From Ctena decussata (lineage: Eukaryota > Mollusca > Bivalvia > Lucinida > Lucinidae), in assembly GCA_963989385.1 (NCBI GenBank), contig OZ022500.1, forward strand, positions 108,169,842 through 108,233,841: a DNA stretch of 64,000 nucleotides, read 5' to 3'. Made by a program: the position numbers and the translations under genes. Below are positions 56,501 to 64,000 of the stretch, piece after piece (within the stretch, counting starts at the first letter, position 1; each line of letters starts with the position of its first letter). The notes beneath the pieces were generated by a model, which saw nothing but the letters and a program-made list of their open reading frames with translations, was not told the DNA's origin and made no database searches.

Positions 56501-59500
56501 GTAGCATCAAAGGTAAGGCAAATCTTGGACCACTTTAAACAATCAAAAGAACAGACAATTCCGTGTTCTCGCATAAGATAAGAATATCGCCAATTCACCT
56601 GTTCATTTAGTGTGATATACCGCAATGCAGTGAGAATTAACCCATTAATGATGCATGGATTCTTCTACCATTATGAAAAGGATGAGTCCATTCATCATTT
56701 TAGGGGAGTCTGGTAAATTTTAATTCCTTTACAGCAATGCTTGAATTTTAAGCAAACAATGGAGACCCTGATCAGACGCCGCATAAATAGGGTGATGGTG
56801 GAATGACTTCTGAAACATCTTTGTTTCTTTTGATCGAAAGTTGTTTAAGACAGCAATTAAAAAAACAACACAAAATGCCTTCAAACATATGGTTTATAAT
56901 ATATCATGTGAATTCTCATGGACGCATGCTATTTGCACTGTCTGTGAAAATATGAATAAAAATATGCAAAGGACGGACCACAATTATAAAGCACTTTCCA
57001 GCAAGACACTGACACAAAAGACAAACACGAACATGAGTAACTAAACAGCATATTTTCGACAACAAACATACTCAGTCTGACCAAAACAAATCGTAAAAGA
57101 GGAACAGTTATGAAACAAAGTATTAAATTATTCAAAAATGAATTATAGGTTTCAAAAAATCTCACTTTTCCATCGAAAAAATTTCAGCCCTTCTCACATC
57201 AGGTCTACTCTTAGAGAAAAGAAGTTGTTTCTTTGGGAGCAGATTTTATCCTGAAAGAATTGAACCTTACTTAGAAGGGAGGCTGAATGAATATGTTATC
57301 CTTTCTTCACACTGCATAATATATAATTTATGAGGCAATAGTTTTAAATTGTCTACAATTTGCCAACAGTCCAAACTAAATAATTTAGTTCAATAAAGAT
57401 AGTTGAGTTGCCACCTATTTGGGAAAGAGCTGCTGACTCGGCTTATCTCTTGTAATTAATTGTTTGTTGGGATGTCTTTGTCAATCTTTCCCTTTGATTT
57501 TGGGGATAGGGTTTGGGATCTGATTCAGTCAGTTCCTGAAGTGTAGTTACTCTTTAAATTTCCATTGTCTGTTTTCGCTGAGACCAGCATTTATTTTATT
57601 TGAATCCTGTTAATTGAACTTTATGTAAATGAAAAGGAAAATGATTCTGACTAAACACAGAGTCTTTCCCATAGTTACCCTATTTACGTAGACGTCCATG
57701 TGGAAAACATCGTCAACCATTGACAGGAAACGTTCATCAGTTCTTGCGCTTTGGTCAAGGTGCATAATATACAGCAAAAAGTCACCGATGTACTTTTTAT
57801 AAGCTTGTAGTACCTGTAAAAAGGCGCCAGGCAAGAAAGTCTTACTGAGTGAGCACTTTAGATATTGCCATTGTACTAAATACCGTATAAAACGCCCTGT
57901 GGGCGTTGCATTTTGCAAAATGGTGGGGGCGTTATTCAGAGCCTAAAGTATAGTAAATAGCCACAGCCAAAATATCTGTGAGGAGATAGGTATACTTTCA
58001 AAGGAAGCAACTTTACTATTTTGCCTCCCTTCTCAGTAGTGGGCCTACTCTTCAAAGAAACAATTTGCTCCCTTAGAAGCAAATTCTTTCCTTAAAGAGT
58101 AGACACTATTTTAAAGAGTTACTCTATCCTGAGAAGCAAACAGGAATTCGTGCAAGTTGCAGGTGGTGCTTATTAGAGTAGGGGCGTTTATTAGGATTAA
58201 TACGGTAATCTTATTCATAGATATTTGAAATTTTGTATAGCTGAGTGTTCTAGGCTTGCGTTTTGACAAGATAGTTATAAATAAATTGTAAAGGGTTATC
58301 CGACATATTTCAAGTCATTATAACAATAAGTGTTGGTCAAGAATTGACAGATCATCATAAACATAACTGAAAAGGGCAAAACAGATTTCTTAAACTTAAA
58401 GGTGCCATGAAGGTCATTCAAATTTTGCAACCTGCTGCGTAAATATACAATGGCAAAACGTCATCTCCTCAGTTTATTCCCCGGGTTATAACTGCAATGA
58501 CGAATTATCATCATAATAGTAAGATAAATTTATTTAATTTTTATGATACATGTAATTGCAGTAAATTGTTTCACCTGTCCTAATAGTTTGGGTAAGATGA
58601 AATAAATATACTTTGATTTAACACTACTCACCTCATCTGTTTCTTCATTTCTGTATATATAGTCACTCGGTTTTAAGAATCGGTATTTGTTAAAATGCTC
58701 CTGCGTGTTCAGTGTTTCGGCCAGTTCATCAGAAAATCGATTGATTATCTACAATAATACCACAATAAATAAGCCGCGCCATGACAAAATTATCAAACTG
58801 GCATGTGCGCCCAGCGAAGACTCAGATCAGCCTGGGCAACCGCCCAGTCTGATCAGTGTCTTCGCTGTCCGCATAGAGCTAGCTTAAACCCTTAGCTACT
58901 CTTTAAGCGCATGCGAAGAGTCTGATCAGAACGGGGAGGATGGCAAGGCTAATCTGAGTCTTCGCAGTGCCCATATGCCACTTTGTTGGTTTACTCGTGT
59001 CACGGCTCAAATATCATAACACATAAGGCATAATGGTGGCATTCGAGTCGGTCAAATTCAAAGACTTTCGTATCAAGTGAATAAGATAGACATAACATAA
59101 AACATTCCAGTACAAGGCATACAATCTAGAGGTACCGTAATATCAACTCCATGAAACAGAAAACATCGTATTAAGGTTGGTGCAAGTCTTTCAGCTCCAT
59201 GAATCAACAGACATCCTATAATCTTGGTGCAACGTCACGTCGTTGCACCAATCTTGATACGAGGTTTGTTGATTCATGGAGTTGATATAAAGTTGTCGCC
59301 ATATATCGTAGCTTTTTGAATATTGTAAGTTCTGTATTTCTTATTCATTAGACACAGCTAGATAACTATACGTTGTAATTCGTCAAACACAATCTCATAA
59401 GTTGGCCAGTTTCAGATATATTTTGATTGTTTCAGTTCCTGGTCTTTGCATACTTTTTACATACAACTGTATTATATCCGTCTGGCGACTTCTTGTTTTT

Positions 59501-61678
59501 GTTCTTCTAAGTTTGGCTATGTATAAGCACAGCTTTGTGCAGATGAAATTATTTTAACGGACTGTGGGTCCGTGCTTCCAATGGTAGCAATTTGGTTTAG
59601 CTTATATACGCGACATTGTGTAAATGGACCAAGAGACATACAACCATACTAAATTGACGTATATAAATGAAAATTCTCAGGAAAGGCCATAAACGCAATG
59701 AACAACCACCCAAAACATCGCAAAATGGAGACAGAAACGCAAGTTTAGGTAAAACAGAACATTTTATAACGGATGCACCCAGTTTAATAACATGGAATTG
59801 CAATAAAACAGCCGATTGGAACGGTTAGACGTTTAACAATGGGGGTTAAACCAGCTTAATGTATGCATTGTCACACTATAAAGCCCTATACTAAAACTAA
59901 GACCTAATTATAATCAGCGTTCGTTGCACAGCATATATAATTTCTTTCTTAAATTCAACTGCAGAAACAACAAAACCCATTTACTCATTGTTTTATCTGT
60001 TACAGAATGGGATCCGGACATGGAAAATCTACAAGATTATGACTTTGTGGTCTGCATCTCAGCCTCATCTGCCTGTGTGAGTATACATTCATGAACAACA
60101 GAGACTCTAATCATGCTGACCAAATGTTTGTTGCACTTATCTTATTTTTGAGGATTGCGCGAGCTTGCTCAAAATATAGGTAATTTTGCATAGTGTTTCA
60201 ACTTATTACTTGAAACATTCAAATTTTGGAAAACGGTTCTCTACTACTATTGGACAGTAATTTGCATAAAGAACTACTAGACTTACCCCAATCTTTCCAC
60301 GTGGCTGCACAATGATTTTGAACAATGGAGAGACACCATAGTGAGCCATGACGTGTGTCAGCAGCTGGCTAAGGTTAGATGCCCTGGATACTGGCGGTCC
60401 GTAGAACTCCATACCCCCAAGAGAGTCGATTATTTCTTTCACTCTCGTAATAGAAAAATAAGAAATATAAGATCAACAGAAACTTAAGTGGAATGCAACT
60501 GCAAGTAAGAAATTACAAGCTATAGCTCTGAGATTAATTGTGTGTCGCCGAAAAATCTTCAATATATATATTTTTCTGGTTGCACTGTTTCGAACCAAAT
60601 CGGGTATGGTTTGTTCCACGGTGCCAAGATACAGATGCTTGCCAAGACTGTATGTCCATTGCCGTAGTAAAGCTTGGCCATAGATGACCTACAGGACAAT
60701 TAAGCATTCTTACATGACAGTAAGGCTGAATTTTATGCTCAGATATATAAAAACGCAATGTGTTTGGATCCGATTGTTTTGTTTAGTGGGTGGGTTTCAT
60801 CGATTGAATATGATACAAATGTGCTGTAGTTGATCGATGAATGTACGACAAAGTTTTTCATTTAATATTCAACGTACCGTGACAGCCAACATATGATGTA
60901 ATATTTGATAACAAATCACCCATGCAAATTAATCCGATTTTCATCGTTCAGTATTTTTGTTTTGTTTTGCTATCATAGAGGATAACCGAACGTGGATAAC
61001 GGATAGAAGCATCTTGTGTTGTCATGGCCATATACCTGTACTGAGAGTTTTGAAAATTGACTATGTCGCATGCGTGAACAATTTTACCTGCGAAACTGGA
61101 ATTCAGGGAACATCAAACATGAACGTCATAGCCATAACTCCAGGACCCATAGCGTATTAAATGGATGAAACCAGGTAAGACATGTTTTGTTTTAAATTTG
61201 ATTGAGTGTAGTTCTAAATTTGACCAAGCTTCCTTTAGGTCCTCACAATGTCTCAAGGTAGCATAGATCAAAATTACGGCAGTAGAAAAATAATCATTTT
61301 AGGGTGCATGAAATGAAATGAAAAAAAAAACACACCCAAAAAAAGCATTTCCTCTATTTAACATGAACCAATTCAAACAATGTTTATACGGGTATTAGAC
61401 CTGCCTTCTCCAAGATCTAGGTTTATGAATTATGATATAAGGTAGGAGAAGACGAAATGCCTAGCTCAGTCTTCGCGGATGCACAGGTGGTTTGCATTGG
61501 CAACATTGTGGAGTTTTCAAATCATAATTAAATTTGCAAGTGCGTCAGCTTAGAGATATTATATACAAAATACCTTGTGATTTTGTCGTTTGCGTTTGTT
61601 CCGTACACAGTTTATATATAGTTTTGACCGTCCGAATGTCTGAGCCCTCAGATTCCTGTACATCCTCGGATAAAAAGT
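47448..61678 (-). CDS. M13 (neprilysin/ECE) family protein, catalytically inactive homologue; 3' eleven exons
   Basis: Exons on the minus strand: 61678-61574, 60441-60287, 58748-58632, 57813-57679, 56064-55317, 53397-53278, 52166-52036, 51396-51331, 49939-49850, 49495-49410, 47547-47448. Phases agree at every junction, giving ~616 codons to TAA. This matches the M13 extracellular domain from before the IYKLC block to the C-terminus. Family landmarks: [38 protein letters not shown] and [11 protein letters not shown]. Family enzymes are zinc peptidases with an extracellular catalytic domain. Here HExxH is replaced by QTMSE, ENxxD by ANFKD (zinc Glu to Ala) and the NAxY-type substrate motif is absent. 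Cytosolic, membrane and N-terminal exons would lie right of 64000. An inactive, possibly binding or decoy, role is inference; decay is unlikely because all frames are open. Confidence 0.85.
49410..49495 (-). CDS. M13-like gene, penultimate exon
   Basis: Acceptor TTTTGTAG, donor GTAACC, phase 0 to 2. It encodes [20 protein letters not shown] followed by PHMAPGKYR, corresponding to the segment around the transition-state His of M13 enzymes. A His is present (PHMAPG), although the family usually has H-S-P-G. Confidence 0.85.
49850..49939 (-). CDS. M13-like gene exon, [13 protein letters not shown]
   Basis: 30 codons, phase 0 to 0, donor GTAAGC, acceptor TTCTGATTCAG. The most conserved M13 stretch in the window. 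The intron side of its acceptor is occupied by a family A MITE whose end is at 49951, only about 10 nt from the AG. Confidence 0.9.
49951..50155. mobile_element. MITE family A, copy 6 (diverged, internally deleted), next to a 3' splice site
   Basis: Starts TGAAAGCCGTGTCACTAG, a diverged form of the family terminus, and ends GTCGTGTCGTGGCATAA. The interior CAGTCTGGGC and CAGTCTGATCAAAG blocks are retained. It supplies most of the sequence where the branch point and pyrimidine tract of the adjacent exon should be. Confidence 0.75.
50290..50470. repeat. Third copy of the 12.65-13.03 kb repeat
   Basis: Shares GAAGAAAGTTCATCTGGAAG-like, AGCAGACTCG, CAGTAATGTAATGTT and CCTAGCACCGG blocks with the earlier copies. 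Located in an M13 intron. Confidence 0.55.
50781..50976. repeat. Foldback element, ~196 bp, in an M13 intron
   Basis: Outer arms ATTCTAATGCACTT (50781-50794) and AAGTGCATTAGAAT (50963-50976). Inner arms AATTTGCGACAGTATAT and ATATACTGTCGCAAATT meet at a TCTACG spacer (about 50850). Confidence 0.8.
50979..51169. repeat. Foldback element with G-tract, ~191 bp, in an M13 intron
   Basis: Outer arms GGGGATAACTATATTTAAAA and a mirrored ATTTTGAATACGGTTATCCCC. Inner arms GTAAATCGTC...TATGGTCG and CGACCATA...GACGATTTAC. The apex around 51072-51092 is GCTCCGCTAGCGCGTTGCC. A G-rich run at 51009-51032 breaks the left arm. It abuts the previous foldback. Confidence 0.8.
51331..51396 (-). CDS. M13-like gene exon, ALRVAYQ (ENxxD site lost)
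   Basis: 22 codons, phase 0 to 0, acceptor AACCAG, donor GTATGT. It reads [20 protein letters not shown] then YQ. Aligned on the A-Y that follows the site, the family's G-E-N-I-A-D falls on N-A-N-F-K-D: the zinc-binding Glu is Ala, while Asn and Asp remain. Confidence 0.85.
51765..52004. mobile_element. MITE family A, copy 7, 31 nt below a splice donor
   Basis: TGGGCCGCGACAAAAGAAAA at the left and CGTGTCGCGGCTTA at the right, ~240 bp. Its right end is 31 nt inside the intron from the donor at 52034-52035. Confidence 0.85.
52036..52166 (-). CDS. M13-like gene exon, CLVDEYNNY
   Basis: Acceptor TTATATAG, donor GTAAGA, phase 1 to 0. It encodes [15 protein letters not shown], then a stretch ending [20 protein letters not shown]. 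The Cys followed by Val-Asp-x-Tyr matches the conserved cysteine block between the HExxH and ENxxD sites of M13 proteins. Confidence 0.85.
52401..52484. repeat. Long palindrome C with mirrored CTCG tetramers
   Basis: Arms 52401-52434 and 52452-52484 are complementary except at a few sites. ACTCGT sits in the same orientation in both (CTCG at 52405-52408 and 52477-52480). The apex is CTCGCCGAAGGCTCG (52436-52450), again two same-strand CTCG words around a mini-hairpin. Confidence 0.88.
52570..52745. repeat. Interspersed repeat family E, copy in an M13 intron
   Basis: GGGGAAGCAACTCTGTCATT, then TCAAGCAAATTCTTTCTTTT and AGAAAGTCACGTAAG. Copies also lie at 43319-43495, 57181-57260 (partial), 57995-58175 and 63620-63735. 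The better copies contain a small foldback (GAATTTGCTCCC/GGAGCAAATTC). A poly-A run of about 22 lies at 52796-52817. Confidence 0.7.
53278..53397 (-). CDS. M13-like gene exon carrying the degenerate HExxH region
   Basis: Acceptor TCTTTTTCAG, donor GTATCA, phase 1 to 1. It encodes [20 protein letters not shown] then [20 protein letters not shown]. This aligns with the M13 stretch N-Y-G-G-I-G-x-V-I-G-H-E-x-x-H-x-F-D. The G-x-V and F-D anchors are kept, but H-E-x-x-H reads Q-T-M-S-E, removing both zinc His residues and the catalytic Glu. Confidence 0.88.
53996..54025. repeat. Solo left terminus of the 24.3-kb pearl-like family
   Basis: GTGAGCGGGGCTCACGTATA then CCCCAGGCCAG matches the 24341-24370 terminus (GTGAGCAGGGGCTCACGTAT). 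No tandem core follows, so it is a fragment. Confidence 0.6.
54475..54556. repeat. 41-bp tandem duplication
   Basis: CTTACATGATTTTCGTCACA and the following 21 bases occur twice in a row (54475-54515 and 54516-54556) with no visible mismatch, indicating a recent local duplication in an M13 intron. Confidence 0.9.
55317..56064 (-). CDS. M13-like gene, large exon (helical subdomain)
   Basis: 748 nt, phase 0 to 1, acceptor TTTATTGCAG. It begins [15 protein letters not shown], includes the family signature SIADLQ and NISWREVV, the conserved Cys in [11 protein letters not shown], and [11 protein letters not shown] (equivalent to the helix before 'WMD'). It ends in [13 protein letters not shown] where active M13 enzymes carry the NAxY substrate motif. 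The only in-phase 5' splice site is TTAG|GCGAGT (intron starts 55316), a GC-AG boundary. Confidence 0.85.
57350..57590. repeat. Interspersed repeat family F; second copy at 49010-49200
   Basis: TTTGGGAAAGAGCTGCTGAC...TTTGTCAATCTTTCCCTTT...GGGATCTGATT...AGTT is shared with 49060-49190 (TTTGGGAAAGAACTGTTCAT...CTCTTTCCCTTTTGG...GAGATCTGATT). No coding content. Confidence 0.55.
57679..57813 (-). CDS. M13-like gene exon
   Basis: 45 codons, phase 0 to 0, acceptor CTTTTTACAG, donor [22 protein letters not shown] corresponds to the M13 'Y..F+..+..L' helix after the conserved D-Y-Y block. Confidence 0.8.
58632..58748 (-). CDS. M13-like gene exon
   Basis: 39 codons, phase 0 to 0, acceptor TTATTGTAG, donor GTGAGT. 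It reads [16 protein letters not shown]..., then [14 protein letters not shown], where the family has the L-P-x-R-D-Y-Y region. A family A MITE ends 20 nt upstream of its acceptor. Confidence 0.78.
58770..59009. mobile_element. MITE family A, copy 8, next to a 3' splice site
   Basis: TAAGCCGCGCCATGACAAAA at the left and CTCGTGTCACGGCTCA at the right, ~240 bp. The left end is 20 nt from the AG at 58749-58750. Confidence 0.85.
59136..59293. repeat. Foldback element in an M13 intron
   Basis: TTGGTGCAACG and CGTTGCACCAA meet at a 4-5-nt spacer near 59240, with outer arms GAATCAACAGACATC... and ...GAGGTTTGTTGATTCATGG. A second partial copy of the left arm (ATATCAACTCCATGAAACAG) lies at 59142. Confidence 0.75.
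60287..60441 (-). CDS. M13-like gene exon
   Basis: 155 nt, phase 1 to 0, donor GTAAGT; of two overlapping AGs at the acceptor, the second keeps the frame. [15 protein letters not shown] aligns with the family's 'I...G..P+' region. [20 protein letters not shown] matches the helix preceding the β-strand 'LF.+.V'. Confidence 0.8.
61574..61678 (-). CDS. M13-like gene, most 5' exon recognised with confidence
   Basis: Acceptor CTTTTTTCAG, donor GTATTT, starting and ending in phase 1. [16 protein letters not shown] corresponds to the conserved M13 segment in which a helix leads to the third cysteine (Y-x-x-C). Confidence 0.82.
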
Positions 61679-62425
61679 CTGAAAAAAGACGCAGAATTAG
61701 TAAGCGCAAGTAAAAATCTACAAGACTATATTGCATTCTTAACGAAGAAATACAAGGATTTCTTGTCAATATAGATATGCTTTTTTCCAGTTCTCTACGA
61801 GAAGTTATTTCTTCTAGGGAAATAATCCCCTGTAGATTGATTACCTTCCCCATAACATTAGGAGATTACTTATTAATGTACGACCGGGTACCGGCTTTTA
61901 GAACTACTTTCCTAAGCACTTTCTTTCCACTGCATTTGTAGCTATAAAACACCACTGGAGTTGCCTTTTATGATCTTGAGCTAACAGCAGACGCTTAAAC
62001 AAACCTATAACAAACTTTGATGTGTATTTATGGCGTGTGGGCATGAAATTTTTACGAAATGCCATTTTATCTGGAAATGCATTGCATTTTGACAATACAC
62101 GCCCCGCAATGTGCAATAAGAAACGTATCATCCAGCTCATAACAGACTTTCATCGAGTGAGCCTTGGATCGTCAGGACCAGTAACCTGTACAGACGATGA
62201 TTGTAAGGCATGATGCAGGTTCCATTGGTCAGTAAATTATTCTTATTATAATAAATATTAGCCCGTTTGAAAAACAAAATGATGGTCAAAGCAATTCCGT
62301 TTTCATGTATCCTTTTGCGCTATTGTGTACATGCTCTCGGAGGGACACTTGAAAACATAACAGATGGATATATTCTTTAAATCTAAACCATACGAATGTA
62401 ATATACAGTTTATTGAACCGTCCCA

Positions 62426-62546
62426 TTTAAGATATGAGATTTATAACCTCGGGAGGTTTGAAGGTCCGATAAAGAAACTCGTCCTTCGGACTCGTTTCTA
62501 TATCGAATCTTCAAACCTACCTCGGTTTATAAATCCCATGTCTTAA
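62426..62546. repeat. Long palindrome D with mirrored CTCG tetramers
   Basis: Arms 62426-62477 and 62495-62546. CCTCGG lies in the same orientation in both arms (CTCG at 62448-62451 and 62521-62524). The apex CTCGTCCTTCGGACTCG (62478-62494) again has two same-strand CTCG words around a mini-hairpin (TCC/GGA). The arms are unrelated to palindromes A, B and C. Confidence 0.88.
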
Positions 62547-63498
62547 AGATTTACTCCCTTTATAATAGTAACAAAAATGATTTGATGAAATATTTCATGC
62601 AGTACCTCCGGCATGGTCTAACTATAGATTTGAATTAGAGTTTAGATAATAATATTTGATAAAAGTGACTTTAAACAAAAAATAAGATCAATTTTTATAC
62701 AGTCGCGGGCCGCGGTTGAAATCGCATTATTGGACATAAATAATTTATTCACAGGTCACAATCACGTGCTCGAATAAGAAAAATACCTCTACATGATCAC
62801 ATGACACACGTGTTCAAAATCGATATTCTTACAGGCCGTGAGAAAATAGTTAATTTGCATTTTGATTTGAAGATTATTTTTCATTCCACATTTATTGAAT
62901 AAACATGCATTTTCTCAAAACTTTTACGGCTAATTATCAGACTATTATATATTGTCTAACGAAATTTTGTAAACATGTTTGTTTCTGAATACATGAAATA
63001 AACGAGGGAGACAATCTTTAAATGGGAGGATTATTAAACTCTATTTATCTACCTATAGTCTGATCACACCTTCTTTAATGTTTTTATCTATGTTCAGATG
63101 AAAGGTGACCCTGATCAGACTGCAGATGCTGAAGCTGAATCGGGGTCTTTATCATTTGTGCGTTTTACCATCAAAAGTTTATACTATAAATGTAAGTTGA
63201 TGCTAGCTTTGAAAGGGATCTTGGCAGTCTGTGTTAGTTTTATGGGATGATATTTGGGCCCAATTATTCAAAGCATCGTTAGCTTAACGAAGTTGTTTAT
63301 CAAAGATTCGCTATGTCTTTCAGATTACATAAAATCAAGCATGTAACTCCTTTTTTGCTGGAAAAGTATGTGGGGGCTTTGACAGTTAAAAGGCTCCTCG
63401 CATTTATAATAAGCAAAAATAGACAGTGTTTGCAAACAACGGATTCGAAAATATAGTCTCGTCAAAGTTTGAACTACCAGGCTTAACGCCATACTTAC

Positions 63499-63537
63499 AT
63501 TTATGTATAACATAAATCGTCATAATAAAGTCGGTGT
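63499..63537 (-). CDS. Possible additional upstream exon of the M13-like gene
   Basis: 39 nt bounded by TAACATAG and GTAAGT, phase 1 at both ends, compatible with the 61678 exon. It would encode a short hydrophobic helix (DFIMTIYVIHK) where M13 proteins have the helix before the cysteine block. Small size and weak similarity keep confidence low. Confidence 0.35.
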
Positions 63538-64000
63538 CTATGTTAGAAATAGTACAGGGACTTCCATAGCGCCTGGCTGACAGTGTAGGGTTCGCGAAAT
63601 TTAAGGTTAGTTGGAACACTGTCAGGCAAAGCAACCCTATCATTTCATTTTTACCTCCCGTCTCAAAAGGAGCTAGCTCTTAAAGGAAATGATTTACTCC
63701 CCTAAGGGCGATAAAGGAAGTCACAAAACTTGTTCTCTTTGTAGGTGCACCCAATCACTTTACACTGTTTGACCTTGGTAAGCCATTTAACACGAGGCTA
63801 TGCCTGGTAAACCAGCAGAGGCAGATGTTGGGGTAGAACAGTTATTAATCATACAGTAACATGTTCTGATAACGAAATTAGGAATTTGTTGAAATAAGGT
63901 ATCAGCTAGAAATGATAATGCATGCTCTTGAGGATGTGTATCTATATCTTGATGTCAAGATATTATCTTCTTATTTCATCGCTATTTGATGGGATAGCAT

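Noticed and set aside
61904..62140. 78-codon minus-strand frame beginning MSWMIRFLLHIAGRV, considered as an upstream M13 exon.
   Set aside because: It lacks the cysteine/Y-A-C-G pattern expected N-terminally in M13 proteins and has no fitting splice sites.

Overview
The window looks like invertebrate, most likely bivalve-mollusc, nuclear DNA. It is AT-rich and intron-rich, with dense families of short foldback and TIR elements, tRNA-derived SINEs, satellite-containing 'pearl'/Helentron-like elements and CR1-like LINEs. The bivalve assignment is inference from the repeat types; nothing in the window identifies a species. There is no bacterial-style operon structure.

One host gene can be assembled with confidence. 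On the minus strand, from about 61.7 kb (possibly 63.5 kb) down to 47.4 kb, eleven exons with matching phases encode the C-terminal ~616 residues of an M13 (neprilysin/endothelin-converting-enzyme) family protein. Its 5' exons lie beyond the right edge. The HExxH zinc site, the third zinc ligand (the Glu of ENxxD) and the substrate-binding NAxY-type motif are all replaced, so it reads as a catalytically dead M13 homologue. Its introns hold several MITE copies, three of them within about 10-32 nt of splice sites, and one intron appears to use a GC-AG boundary.

Layout. 0.7-4.1 kb: minus-strand non-LTR element with one frameshift and a 2A-like peptide motif. 5.9-6.7 kb: TIR element. 7.3-8.6 kb: TIR-bounded array of ~180-bp monomers. 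9.7-10.7 kb: decayed reverse transcriptase interrupted by a MITE. 11-18 kb: foldback elements, MITEs, SINE remnants and low-complexity tracts. 19-20.1 kb: satellite-containing element with a SINE inside it. 21.1-22.2 kb: second decayed reverse transcriptase of the same family. 24.3-25.6 kb: pearl-like element. 27.0-42.4 kb: CR1-like LINE with an esterase-type ORF1 and an EEP-RT ORF2. Its 3' UTR appears split by a young 10.2-kb Ty3/Gypsy element (31593-41838, minus). That element has LTRs differing at only 3 sites, a 4-bp target duplication, a tRNA-Pro-like primer site, gag, frameshifted pol and an extra zinc-finger ORF between pol and the 3' LTR. 44.9-46.6 kb: TIR element carrying a SINE. 47.4-63.5 kb: the M13 gene and its introns.

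The most unusual signal not explained by standard features is a set of four long palindromes near 13.1, 23.3, 52.4 and 62.5 kb. Their stems are unrelated, but each carries CTCG tetramers in the same strand orientation at mirrored positions, at the apex and again in the arms. Every palindrome therefore has TC/TC internal mismatches at equivalent places.
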